Positions 22,618-33,582 of a DNA stretch of 64,000 nucleotides are shown here, piece after piece; position 1 is the stretch's first letter; every line of letters begins with the position of its first letter. The translations under genes were made by a program, and so were the position numbers. The notes under the pieces are model-generated. The model was not told the origin of the DNA and made no database searches. It saw only the letters and a program-made list of their open reading frames with translations. This DNA comes from Boesenbergia rotunda. Lineage: Eukaryota; Streptophyta; Magnoliopsida; Zingiberales; Zingiberaceae. The DNA lies in contig JAGFNQ010000209.1 in NCBI GenBank assembly GCA_024364735.1, positions 62,001 through 126,000 of the forward strand, given 5' to 3'.

Positions 22618-24729
22618 TATTATGCTCATGTATCTACTCATTTTTCTTTATGTTTATCTATCATGTCATTCATCCTAATTTATTTCCTGCTTAATCTAGA
22701 ATGGCTAGATGGAAAAAATATTGTTTGATGCTTGCCTAACATAGGATAAGGGTGGGGTGAGATGATAGGATGTTAGAAAAACTTGGTCTAAGAAGCCATA
22801 AGGATAAGGAGTACCTAACTTGGACAACTTAGCTAAGTGGAACTAGACGAAGCTACCTCACCACATCCTAGACTAGTTAGACTAGGGTTTCTCAAAGAGT
22901 AAATTAAAAGTATCATTTCTTTAAATGACTTTTTTAAGAAAAAGTTCGTTGTTCCAATACCCAAGAAGGCCCCTATGCCTTGCCAAGACATGGAAGCCTA
23001 TTATTGAAAATTACTTTCAAGTTATTACTTGTTAAACTTGAATATAACTCAAGTTCAAACAATCTATAAAATTAAATTGAGAAAAATTAATTAAGCATCT
23101 CAGAACACCTATAAGACTACCATGCTTGTTTGTACTGCGACACTTAGAATGTGTAAGATGATAAGGAATAATTAATTGATAAATATTTTTAAAATGTTTT
23201 AAGAAATCCTTAAAATATTTACTTAAAAAAATATTTTTAAAATAATAATTTAAACATAATAATGATTTAATGAATTTCATGCATGATTGTGTGTATTTAT
23301 AAATAGTCTTCAAAAACATATATATCTTTTTGAAAATTGTTTGACCTACGCTTAGACACCATTCATCTAGGTCAACACTAAAGTCCCTTAAGACACTTAG
23401 ATAGAGTCCTTGTAGTTAACACGGGTAACTAGAAGGTGACAGGCTCAGGGGGAGTCAGTTTCTTTTCTTTCATGCAAATTTTATATTTTATAAAATTATT
23501 ATTTATTTCAAAAATTATCATGTATCTGAAATATATTATTTGCTCTAAAATTTATTTTTTGAAAACATTTCTTTCAAAAAAAATTGTCATATCTTTCAAA
23601 AATGTTTCTCTTAAATTTTTTTTTTAATATACCCTAATTGCTCTTATGATTTGTGCAAACTCTAAAAACACATAGGAAGTTTTCCTTATAATATGCAAGG
23701 ATTCCAAAGATCGTGTCAGACTTAGGGGGTGTCCTAATCAAAAAAATAGTTTATTTTGTAAATTGACTCTAAATTACTTTAAAAATCTTTTTTTTTAAAA
23801 GAGGGGTTATATTATTCTTTACATTTGAGTCAAACCCTAAGACGCAGAGGAAGATCATCTTGTGGTCAACAAGTCTCCTAGGACTGTGTCAAGCATAGGG
23901 GGAGTTAAAATTAAAATGAACTATTATAATTTTCAAAAATATGATATTTTCAAAAATACTATAGTTTCATTTTCTAAAATATTTTTGAAAAATATTTTAG
24001 TTTTCTAAATAATTTTTGAAAATTTTTGAAAAAAATTATTTAGCTTGGAAAAATCTCTAAGACACATACGAAAGTTTTCCTTGTAGTTAACAAGGTTTCC
24101 TAGGGTTGTGTTAGATTAGGGAGGAATCAAACTAATAAATTATTTTTGAAAATTAAGTACTTATTGAAAATATTTTATTTTTATTTTGAAAATTTTTAAG
24201 ACACATAGGAAAATTATCCTTGTAGTTAACAAGAATTCCTTAGATTGTGTCAGATTGGAGAGAAATCCAAACTAAGAAAAAAATTTTAAATACATATTGA
24301 AAATACTTTATTTCGATTGAAAAATCTCTAGGACACATGGGAAATCATCTTGTGGTCAACAAGATTCCTAGATTGTGTCAGATTTAGGGTAGTCCAAATC
24401 AATAAAGTATTTATTTTTCAAAACTTCTTTTCAAGTACTTAGCTTCCCTAAAATATTTTCAAAACAAAAAAAAGGAATTTAGTTTTTTTACATTAAAAGG
24501 TCTTTGAAAATCACACTTTTTCTTAAAAATTCTAAGTATTTTCTAAAATCATATTGTTGGTACAAATCTTATACTTAATATTTTTTGGCTATTTTTTATG
24601 TGTGTTAAAGGGGGAGAGAGTACCTTATGTTAGAAATTAGAAATTTTTGTTTTCTTTCAAATATTGACCTAAAACCCTTAGACCTAAGTCTAACTTAAGA
24701 TTATTGTCAAACATCAAAAAGGGAGAGAT
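22618..24729 (+). other. Non-coding internal region of J with spaced repeats
   Basis: No convincing gene. The stretch 22740-23000 matches the region just after gag in F (32990-33300) and E: gaggtgagatgatag, gactagttagac and aagaaggcc..gcc words in the same order. From 23380 to 24405 there are six spaced repeats, listed separately. The region ends in AAAAAGGGAGAGAT (24716-24729), the polypurine tract. No envelope-like ORF is present. Confidence 0.7.
23380..24405 (+). repeat. Six spaced repeats with near-palindromic core and purine tract (J)
   Basis: Copies near 23382, 23658, 23832, 24053, 24195 and 24325. Each runs: aagacacatagga, then a dyad CTTGTAGTTAACAAG (or variants), then tcctaga.tgtgtcaga, then an A/G-rich tract such as taggggga. 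They are separated by 60-200 bp of A/T-rich sequence. Sireviruses are known to carry multiplied polypurine tracts before the 3' LTR; these copies fit that description. Confidence 0.75.
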
Positions 24730-26693
24730 TATTGGTGCAAAAAGCATCAGACAAGAACAGTCAACCTCTAGTGTTTCGATGATTGATAATATACCAAGGT
24801 CTGGTCAGTGTGATCAAGGGTTAAACCAAACAGTGGCAAAAGGCCAAATGTTCGCCCCCAGCGCCCCCAGCGCCCCCGCCTGCCCGCCCAAGGACCAACA
24901 TGGAGGAGGCAAATCATGGTAACTGAGAAGGCAAGAGGTTGGGGGGGAGAGAGAGACTTTTTACATAGGATGCAGGGATTTATGCCCCACCAACCCCGTG
25001 GCTTGAACCCAAGACCTCTAGTGGCAATCTACTAACCCCTTACCATCTTAGCTATGCCCGTGAGGGCAAGGGTTAAACCAAACAGGACTTGATGTTTGGT
25101 AGGGTAAATCCATGTTTGATCAGTTTGACCAAAGGATTAGCCAAACTGGACGTATTATTTGGTAGAGTGATTAGCACCCTATGTTGGTTAGTTTGACTAA
25201 ACGTTAGTCAAATAGGACCTGATGTTTAGGCAGAGTGATTATAACCCATGATTGGTTAGTTTGACCAAGGGTTAAGCCAAACAAGACTTGATGTTTAGTA
25301 AAATGACTAAACCTAGATCTGGTCGGTTAGACCAAGGACTAAGCCAAACAGGACCTGATGTTTGGTAGAAAGAAGTCTAGTCAGGGTCAGATGACTAGAA
25401 AAGAAGTCCTTGTCAAGGCACCAAAGACCTAGTGAGTAAAGCTGGGCACGAAGTCCTGGTTCAGGGAATTGGGCACGAAGACCTGGCCGAGGGTTGGGCA
25501 CGAAGTCTTGGTTTAGGGAAATTGGCAAGAAGACCTGGCTGAGGGTTGAGCACCAAAGTCCTGGTTCGAGGAATTGGGCATGAAGTCCTGGTCGAGAATT
25601 GAACACGAAATCCTACTGAGTGAAGCTGGGTCCTAGTAAGTGAAGTTAGGTGGACGAAGTCCTAGTGAGTGAAGTTGGGCACGAAGATCTGATCGTAGAT
25701 TGGGCACGAAATCCTGGTGAGTGAAGCTGGGTAAAAGTCATGGTGAGTGAAGCTAGGCAAGGTAAAGTCCTAATGAGTGAGGCTAGGCCTTGGGAAATCC
25801 TAAGGAGTTGACTATAGGTAGTAAAGTCTTGGAGAGTTGACTCCTAGAAAAGCCTAGTAGGTCAGGTAGACTTATAGAACTAAGGCTTAGGATTGTTTGT
25901 TTGTCTTGCAGGAACCTGGAGTTGGAGGTAAGATGGGAGAGCAAACGCAAGCAAATGAATTCTAGGTCAGGGGCTTCCGGGCACCCCTATTGAACACGGG
26001 CGTTCAAGTAACCCGAGCACCCTCGCGGCACCTGGGTGCCCTCACGACACCCGGGCGCCCCCATGGCCCGAGCACCCTCAAGGTCATGGGGGTACCCTCA
26101 ACACAAAATTTCATCCCTACAATGTGCGCGCCGAAGCGGATCAGATTGGATCACATTGAGGGCACCCCTATAGGCTCTCGGGTGCCCGAATGACTAATAT
26201 ATATAGGGATTCAAGCCGACAATTTAATACATCACTTCTATCATTCTATGATTCATTCTCTGTGAAGAAAAAGTGCTAAGATGAAACACTACGTCCAAGG
26301 AGGTTCCAGGAAGAAGTGCGTTGCACTTCGGACTTTCAGATTGGCCGGATCTTCATTTCTGTTGGTTTGCTTTTAATTACAAGTTGTACTTAATTTTTTT
26401 TATTTGTGCTTGTAAAATCAAACTGTAAGATGGGTTTTCTCCGCCTTCGAAAAATTCGAAAAGGAGACCATTAGTGGACTCACGCTGAGTACATAGGCCT
26501 TGGACGTACTGATCCTGGGAGATTGGGAACCAAGTAAATAAATCATGCATGTCTATTATCTTTGTTATTTTTATTTTAATTATTTCCGTTGCATACTAAC
26601 AACTCTGATAGTATGTTGAACGAAAGGACAATGAGATTCTGAGAAGGTAAAAGTTGATATTCACCCCCCTCTATCGATGCCACTGATCCCACA
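24730..26693 (+). mobile_element. 3' LTR of element J
   Basis: Starts TATTGGTGCAAAAAGCA after the polypurine tract (first dinucleotide TA instead of TG) and ends ..GATCCCACA at 26693; about 1.96 kb including a SINE. Contents in order: tandem units of about 70 bp with ttggtagagtga (25080-25370), a hairpin array of aagtcctgg/ggcacgaagtcctgg units (25380-25860), GGGCGCCC/GGTGCC words (25975-26180), a TATA-like tatatatag near 26204, then the Ct-rich end with TTCCGTTGC and ttcacccccc. The start resembles LTRs D, E and F. Confidence 0.82.
24834..25066 (-). mobile_element. tRNA-derived SINE in LTR J
   Basis: A 233-bp insert bounded by a perfect 19-bp direct repeat, caagggttaaaccaaacag, at 24815-24833 and 25067-25085. 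On the minus strand it begins cctcacgggcatagctaagatgg, where TAGCTAAGATGG fits an RNA polymerase III A box, followed about 35 bp on by GGTTCAAGCC, a B box. The far end is GC-rich (three agcgccccc units) and ends cctttttgcca. Size, box order and long target duplication fit a plant tRNA-type SINE; I do not recognise the family. Confidence 0.85.
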
Positions 26694-27912
26694 CTACTTG
26701 TACGCGAGTACTTGAGAACTACCATTTGACATATCTAGGGTCTTGTTGACATTAAATATACCCTTACTAGTAGATTAGTTATATGTTTATTTATATTGAT
26801 ATTGGTTGGATACATGTGTATCATATTAGTTGCATGATTGTTAACCTGGTTGAGGTTATGTATATTGATATCATGGATCATATTTGCATTGTTCCATGCT
26901 AACTAATATCAGCTTCCTTATGGTCAAGCTCGTCATCAATCATATAGTTTTCTACCGACTCAACCACTTAGAATAGTGGTAGTTGTTGGAGAGGTAGGTA
27001 GAGTAGTTGTGCTCCCCCTTTTTCCTAGGGTTTCAGAGCAGTTGTTCTCTCCTTGGGGTCTCATAGAGCGGTTGCGCTCCCCTTCTCTTGGAGTTTGGAG
27101 CGGTTGTGCTCCCCAACATCTTGTCAACTTGGCCACTCAGAGTAGTGTAGCTGGAATGCGTACAGTTCTCACAGCCTTGCCTAGTCAGACATATAGATGT
27201 GATGTGATTGTTGTAAAGCTGGTGTCTAGGGGTGACACATGTCATTGCATCATGTGCATTTATTGTAACGTGCATTTTGCTTGTGTTTGCTATATTTGCT
27301 TAAGCTATGATTACTGTAGTTGATTGACATGCATATATGGTATGATTTTCACTTGTTATATGATTTGGATCTGCTTAGTAATATGAGCAGGCTTGTTAAT
27401 ATACCATGGGGATTTATGATCATGGCCTTATGTATTATACTATTTTCGGGTATATATATTCATACATTTGTTATGTTCTAATTTTTCCCTATTTCGAAGA
27501 CTGTATACCGTTGATTCTTTCTGCTTGATATATTCTATATTATACCATGTATTTATCTATCTACGATACCGACAGGTCTGCCCGGACTCACCACCGTTCA
27601 TTTTCATTTTCATTTCAGGTAGTTGATATCTGCGACTCGTGCCTTTAAGAGATAATCCATCTATCAGACCCTTAGTGTTGAGTATTTTTCATTTGTTTCT
27701 TATTTTCTTTATTAGACTTGTATTTATTTCTATGGATTTAGAGTTGTGGATATATATTTGTGGATATTATGTTTGATCGGTGGGATTTGTCTTATATTCA
27801 AAATTTTGCACTATTAGTAAGTCAAGGTAAGATTTAATGGAGTTGTGTGTTGTCTTTCCTTGTTATTAACTAGTTATGAAGTTTTTCTTTGAAACGAGAT
27901 TAGCACGAAAAA
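26694..27912 (+). mobile_element. Probable Gypsy-like LTR fragment
   Basis: No coding region. It shares order and words with the minus strand of LTR N (60461-61970): a ggactcac..caccgtt stretch, then tttcaggt..ttgatatctg.cgactcg (27580-27640), and upstream a gagcggttgtgctcccc tandem word (27000-27120). On this basis I read it as an old LTR in + orientation. It is bordered by the end of LTR J and by LTR P. No terminal TG/CA or target duplication could be assigned. Confidence 0.4.
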
Positions 27913-28421
27913 TGATAACAAGAACAATAGAGAACACACACAAGATTTACGTGGAAACCCCTTTACGGGAAAAAACCTCGGGCAGAGGAAGAAAAATCAC
28001 TATGAACGGTGGAATACAATGTTGGTGGCTCTGATAAAGTAAAGAGAAGTAGAGAGGAAAGAGAGGTAGAGAGAAAGAAAGAAGAGGCAACAAAATAACT
28101 TTCTTGATTGAAAAATTTTGTCCATGAGATACACAATTTATAGAGACCTTAGGATACTTAGTCAAATGAAAAATTAATAACGAAACTGTTAATTAACAGA
28201 TTTATAAAGAATTTGTTAATTAACCTATTAATAAGGAAAATATCTAATAATAAATTTAATAAGGAAATTATTAATTAACAGATTTATTAAGAAACTGTCA
28301 ATTAACAAATTACTAAGAAAATATCTAATAATATTTGACTTGGTCAATTTATTCTCTTTTAAGTTGCACTGCGATCTTTTTGGCCCGTATCAAATTGAAT
28401 TTGGGTCACCAAACTCTAACA
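27913..28421 (-). mobile_element. 3' LTR of Copia element P
   Basis: Reads TGTTAGAGTTTGG...TTGTTATCA in minus orientation, 509 bp, preceded by the polypurine tract GGTGGAGAT (28430-28422). It contains the acacacaagatttacgtggaaaccc stretch typical of short Tork-like Copia LTRs (recalled). AT-rich tandem words (ttaattaacagatttat) occur at 28180-28320. Confidence 0.8.
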
Positions 28422-28439
28422 ATCTCCACCTTGACGCGA

Positions 28440-28886
28440 ATTCCACAAATCATTAAATGAACACTCTCCACCTCTTCTTTCTTTTAAATATCCACTTGCA
28501 GCAAATAACTTTCTTACCCTTAGGTAATTTCACCAAGTCCCGTGTGTTGTTCTTACCAAGTGATTCCATCTCGTCCTGCATAGCAATTATCCACTTACCA
28601 GAATTATCGCAGCTATTTGTTTCTGAATACGTCTCAGGTTCTTCACCGGAATCAATCTCCTCAGCCACGTTTAAAGCATAAGCGACCAAATCAGCCTCTG
28701 CATATCTTTGAGGGCGTCTAATTTCTCTCCGAGGCCTATCTTTCACAATGGAATATTGTGAATGTGCTTGTGATGAGCTTGTTCCATCCACAACATCTAA
28801 AATAGGCTTTGGAGTAGTCTCTGTAGATATCGCCCCAATCTCAATCTCCACCTATGTGCTTGTCTTCTGCTTATCTTCCTCAGAAG
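28440..28886 (-). pseudogene. Copia pol fragment joined to the 3' end (element P)
   Basis: Frame from 28851 encodes an acidic linker and the RT start: RRPQRYAEADLVAYAL, then WIIAMQDEMESLGKNNTRDLV and KGKKVICCKWIFKRK. The coding then stops abruptly (KRWRVFI) and the polypurine tract and LTR follow about 30 bp later, so the rest of RT and RNase H have been deleted. The upstream side is cut at 28886 by an A-type LTR. It cannot work. Confidence 0.85.
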
Positions 28887-29493
28887 TGTTGATGCAGTCT
28901 GACCCTGATTGTTGTTTTGGTGTTGACACCGATTTTAGTTTAGGTTGATGAGACGATTATGATTAAGTCCTGGTCGTGGACTAGGCATACCTAGTGGAAC
29001 TAGGTTTGATGAAAATCCTAGCTTGGAGGGCTAGGTGTGAAAAGTCCTAACCTGGAGGGTTAGGTGTGGAAAAATCCTAGCTTGGAGGGCTAGGTGTGAA
29101 AAGTCTTAACCTGGAGGGTTAGGTGTGGAAAAGTCCTGGTTGGAGGGTCAGGTCCTAGCCTGGAGGGCTAGGTTGATGAAATCCCGGCTTAGTGAAGCCA
29201 GGTCCTGGTGAGTGAAGCCGGGTCCTGGTGAGTGAAGCCAGGTTGATTGGAAATCCCAGTGAGTGAAGCCGGGTCCTGGTGAGTGAAGCCAGGTTGACTG
29301 AAATCCCGGTGAGTGAAGTCGGGTCATGGTGAGTGAAGCCAGGTTGACTGAAGTCCCGATGAGTGAAGCTGGGCATGAAGTCTTGGTCCGAGGGATCAAG
29401 CACTAGTCAGAGAAGGGCTGGAAGCTTGTTCTCATGACTTGGAGTGCATTTGGGCTTGCCTGGATCGGTCTGGTGACCGATTATGGAAGTTGG
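28887..29493 (+). mobile_element. Truncated A-type LTR, plus orientation
   Basis: Starts TGTTGATGCAGTCTGACCC, the reverse of the high end of LTR A, and continues with the same hairpin minisatellite (ctagcttggagggctagg units). It then has a different unit, gtgaagcc.ggtcctggtga (29180-29390), and one GATC dyad at 29464-29481. It is broken at 29494 by LTR F. Its remaining part is not found to the right of F in this window. Confidence 0.82.
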
Positions 29494-29599
29494 TGTTGGC
29501 GCAGAAAGCACCCAAGTCGAACCTGAGTTTTGATAATGACAAAAGGGTTCAAAAGTTAAGTCTTATTTGTTATCTAACATATTACTCAAGTGTGCAGGG

Positions 29600-29940
29600 A
29601 AAGTCCTAGCGAAAGACTGCTAGGCACCGGCGAAGGAATGCCAGGGTACAAAGTCCTAGCGAAGGACTGCTAGGCACTGGCGAAGGAATGCCATGGTACA
29701 AAGTCCTAGCGAAGGACTGCTAGGCAATAGCGAAGGAATGCCAGGGTAAAAAGTCCTAGCGAAGGACTGCTAGGCACTGGCGAAGGAATGCCAGAGTACT
29801 GAAGCCCTAGCGAAGGACTGCTAGGCACCAGGCGAAGGATAGCTTGGAACTGAAGACCTGGCGAAGGAATGCTAGGCACCGAGCGAAGGACAGCTTGGTA
29901 TCCAAGACCTGGCGAAGGACCGCTAGGCAAAAGTCCAACC
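29600..29940 (+). repeat. Hairpin minisatellite in LTR F
   Basis: Four full and several partial copies of a 49-50 bp unit made of two hairpins: AGTCCTAGCGAAGGACT and TGGCGAAGGAATGCCA. The same array is at 37115-37400 in the other LTR, with one unit fewer. Confidence 0.88.
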
Positions 29941-30198
29941 GGAGGAGCCGGTTGGCATCAGGTACATTCTCCCGAGAGGAGTAGGTGAGGACGCGTTCCC
30001 CGTCGAGAGGGAACAGTAGGCGTCGGTTCGACCTAGGGCTCCATTTTGGAGACCAAAGTCAGAACCAAGATAGCTAAGGCTGTATAAAACTTAAATATTA
30101 TTACTTTATGTTGTTTTGGACTAACCCTGGATGCAGGACCGAAGGAACAAGTGTCTGCAGCTCAGAGAGCCTCAAAAGAGTGAGGCAACAGCTGAGTA

Positions 30199-30537
30199 GG
30201 GCGCCCGGAGTGTCCCGGGCGCCCCCAAGGTGAACACAAAACAGTCGAAGTAAAAGAACCGTTTCTGCAACTATTGGTCAGGGCGCCCCCACTGCTCCCG
30301 GGCGCCCCCACTGCTCCCGGGCGCCCCCAGGTGAAGCTGACAGAACAGATCCCCTCGAAGCCAACGGATAAGAAGGAGACCCGGTCAACCCGGGCGCCCC
30401 CAGCGTTCAGGGCGCCCCGTCAAAGCTTGATCCCGAGTTTTAAGGATCAGAGCTGACCGAGAAGGAAGTGGATCGACTGACACGTGGGGGGGGGGGGGCG
30501 CCCCCGACGTTCCGAGCGCCCCCAGGTGCTATAAAAG
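30199..30537 (+). promoter_or_regulatory. GGCGCC dyads and TATA box of LTR F
   Basis: Pairs of GGCGCC separated by 12 bp (for example 30200-30223), six or more words in all, the last about 10 bp before TATAAAAG at 30530-30537. The spacer between words is often itself symmetrical. This is the likely U3 promoter of F. The same layout is at 37670-38016. Confidence 0.75.
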
Positions 30538-30948
30538 GACCCTCGAACCAAGGCTTTAGAACAACAATTCATTCAACGCAATCACGCTCTTCTGCTCCCG
30601 CGCTCTGCTCCGGAAACCTCCCGACTCGAGACTCAAGCGCCGACGACGTCCCGTTGCTCCGAAAATTCAATCTACATCGGACGTCGGTAAAAGAAGAGTT
30701 GCTTTTAAGTTTACTATAATGCTTTTGTAATATCTCTCTGTAAACGTTTTGCGTACTTATAGAATTGCCCGCAGAAAACGGTCAACGACCGTGGGCCTTG
30801 GAGTAGGAGTCGACCTAGGCTCCGAACCAAGTAAAACTAGTTGTGTTCGCGATTGTTTTTATTCCGCTGCGTACTTGCTCTAATTTCTATCCGAAAAGTG
30901 TTTAACGATATTCACCCCCCCCTCTATCGTTTCTCTCGATCCAACAAG

Positions 30949-30960
30949 TGGTATCAGAGC
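30949..30960 (+). other. Primer binding site of element F
   Basis: TGGTATCAGAGC, a perfect initiator-Met match. The leader that follows (30961-31260) has poly-T runs and ends tttcagataatgg, so the gag start may follow a splice acceptor-like tttcag. Confidence 0.95.
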
Positions 30961-31049
30961 GGGGAAGTTCAAATTTGGTGCAACCACCAGTTTGAAAATT
31001 TTTCGGATTTTTTTTTAAAATTTTCTTTTAATATTTTTTTGTTCGAATT

Positions 31050-31081
<32 letters not shown>

Positions 31082-31260
31082 TGAATTTTCTAATATTTTT
31101 TTCATTGTTCGAATTTCTTCTAATATTTTTTTCGTTCGAATTTCTTCTCGTTGATCGAGGTTGGTGCAACACCCCTCGACAAATATTTTTTTTCTTATCC
31201 CACACTACTAATCCAAGACCAAGTCTTGGGATATCTTTCTCCTTTTCTTAGTTTCAGATA

Positions 31261-32911
31261 ATGGCCATGCAAGAAGGATTCAGCACAGTCAGACCTCCTC
31301 TTTTCAGTGGAGAACACTTTTCCTACTGGAAAAGTCGAATGGAGGTCCACCTGAAAACTCAGGTGGACATGTGGATAATCATCCAGTCCGGACTGGAGAT
31401 TTCGAGAAATGCTGAAGGATACCTCAAAGCTACACAGAGTGGGACACCGCTCTGAAACGAAAAATTGAAGCGGATGCAAAGGCGACCCAGACCCTTCAAT
31501 GCATCTTAACAAAAGAGGAGCTGAATCGGGTGGGCCCTTTCAACAGTGCCAAGGAGCTGTGGGGAAAACTGATCGAGCTGCACGAAGGAACATCAGACAC
31601 TCGGATCAGCAAGAGAGATCTGCTCCTGAACAAGCTGTACACCATCAAAATGGCCGACAACGAAACAACAGCTCAGCTTCACGCTCGAATCCAAGAACTA
31701 ATGAACGGTCTACACACCATTGGTCACAAGGTAGAAAACCGTGACCTAATAAGGTATGCTTTAAATGCTTTCCCAAGAAACACCTTGTGGGCATCTATGG
31801 TAGATGCATACAAGGTTTCAAGGGACCTTTCAAAAATAAAATTAGATGAATTATTCTCTGAATTAGAACTGCATGAACAGACTAACTGCAATCTGGCCGA
31901 GAAAGGTATTGCCTTTATTGCAGGTAAAACTGGAAGGACAACCAAGAAGAAGCCTCAACCTGAACCCGAGTCTAACTCAGACTCAGACTCAGAAGATGAA
32001 GAAGGAGATCGACCTAAGCTGGTCCGACTGGCAAGAAACTACTACAAAGAACTGAAGAATCAGACCAACAGAAGGAAAGCCAGCTGAAGAAAGGATGAAC
32101 CAGCTAAACCCGCAAATGAAAAGAACAAGCCCAACGTGACCTGCTACGAGTGCAAAAAGAAGGGTCACTACAAGACGGAGTGTCCGAACCTAAAGGAAAC
32201 CAAAAAGAATAGAAGGAAGAAGGTACTTCAAGCAACGTGGGACGAGTCCTCCTCCTCCGAAGAAGAAGAGGTCCCACAGTCGAACCTCTAACACTAATAG
32301 CCTCAGAAGAAGTCGAGACCGAGTCAGAATCAGAACAGGACGACGGCAGATTGACCTTTTCAGAAGATGGCGAAATCAAGGTAAGTGGATTTACTAGATG
32401 TCAATTAAATGAACTAATTTCGTATCTTTCTCGAGATATGGCGAAAGCTAAACTCCGAGTCGAATCCCTCCGACAGGAAGTAAAACTCCTGAAAGAGGGA
32501 GCTGACTCTAAAACCTTAACCGAGAAGGTTCAAGAAGGAACTCCTACTCAAGTTGAAAAACTTGAGAAAGAGAACTCCTCCCTGAAAACTCAAGTTAACG
32601 AACTTAGATCAGCTTTAGAACGATTCACTTTTGGTTCCAAGGGTCTTGACATGATTCTTGGAAAACAGAAGTCGATTCTAAATCGATCCGGACTAGGCTA
32701 TAGAACCAAATCTAGACAAAGATCCTATTTTGCTGTACTGAATCAGTCTAGAAATAAAGTTCAGGCATGGGTACCTAAACTATACCTGAACAAACCAACT
32801 GGATCAAATCAGTATTGGATCCCCAAGGACAAGATTCACATCTTGCCGAACCATTATCGTGGCTTTAGTCCAGGGGGAGCCAAACTGAAAACTATATTTA
32901 TTGATAGATAA
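31261..32911 (+). pseudogene. Gag of element F, pol-less type
   Basis: Starts MAMQEGFSTVRPPLFSGEHF and continues with SRMEVHLKTQVDMWIIIQS. A deletion near 31425 shifts the frame. It resumes with MGPFNSAKELWGKLIELHEGT and RIQELMNGLHTIGHKVENRD to a stop at 32085-32087, where E has Arg. A zinc knuckle CYECKKKGHYKTEC lies at 32142-32183, and a frameshift near 32280 leads into a coiled coil (LRVESLRQEVKLLKEGA, VEKLEKENSSLKTQVNEL). The end is AWVPK, YWIPKDKIHILPNHYRGF and GGAKLKTIFIDR with a true stop at 32911. In autonomous relatives protease follows the WVPK region; here a short fixed tail replaces it, and the same tail ends the gag of E. Confidence 0.9.
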
Positions 32912-33582
32912 AATTCCATACTTGCTTGTGATTTGCTTGTTTGATTGTTTATTTAATTTCTGCAATTTACCATGCTTAGACTTAGGAATGGTTAGTTTAA
33001 GGACTGAACAAACTTAACTGAAACTTGACAACATAGTATTGGGTGGAGGTGAGATGATAGTACGTTAGGGAAATCAATTCTAATAAGGTCAAGTATACTT
33101 GGTCTCTTTAGACTGGTGAAACTAGCCGAAGCTACCGATCCAAGACCCAAACTAGTTAGACCAGAATTTTTCAAAGATTAATTTTGAAAATGAAATTTCA
33201 TTAAAAGACTTTGTCAAGGAAAGGGTTGATGATCCAATAAGGCTACGACCAAAGAAGGCCTAGTGCCTCGCCATGACCTGGAAGCCAATTTTTGAATTTC
33301 AAATTCAGATTATTCTTTGTCAAATTCAAATCTAACACAAATTTTCAGTTAGGTGTAGAATCAAACATTTCTTCTCAAAATAAATTTAATTGTTTTCAAA
33401 AATTAATTTAAGGTTTTCTAAATAAAAATTAATTTTTCAAAATAATTTTACTTATCAAAACCTGTCTCACAAAACCTATAAGGCTAACGTGATTGAAAAC
33501 CCTAGATTGGGTGAGACAGTAAAATTAAAATCAATTATAATTCCTTTAAATACCTATATTGTGGTTTAATCCTATAGTTCAG

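Larger units (their letters stand above)
29494..30946 (+). mobile_element. 5' LTR of element F
   Basis: TGTTGGCGCAG...ATCCAACA, about 1.45 kb, with a perfect primer site two bases later. It matches the LTR at 37010-38427 throughout. Contents: hairpin minisatellite (29600-29940), a GC-rich stretch, GGCGCC dyads (30199-30530), TATA box TATAAAAG at 30530-30537, then ATTCCGCTGCG and ttcacccccccc near the end. A G-run of 12 at 30485 is specific to this copy. Confidence 0.93.

Noticed and set aside
31040..31090. Long T-runs near the start of element F as a poly(A) tail of a retroposed gene
   Set aside because: They are part of the leader between primer site and gag and recur, shorter, at 38490-38560 after the second LTR.
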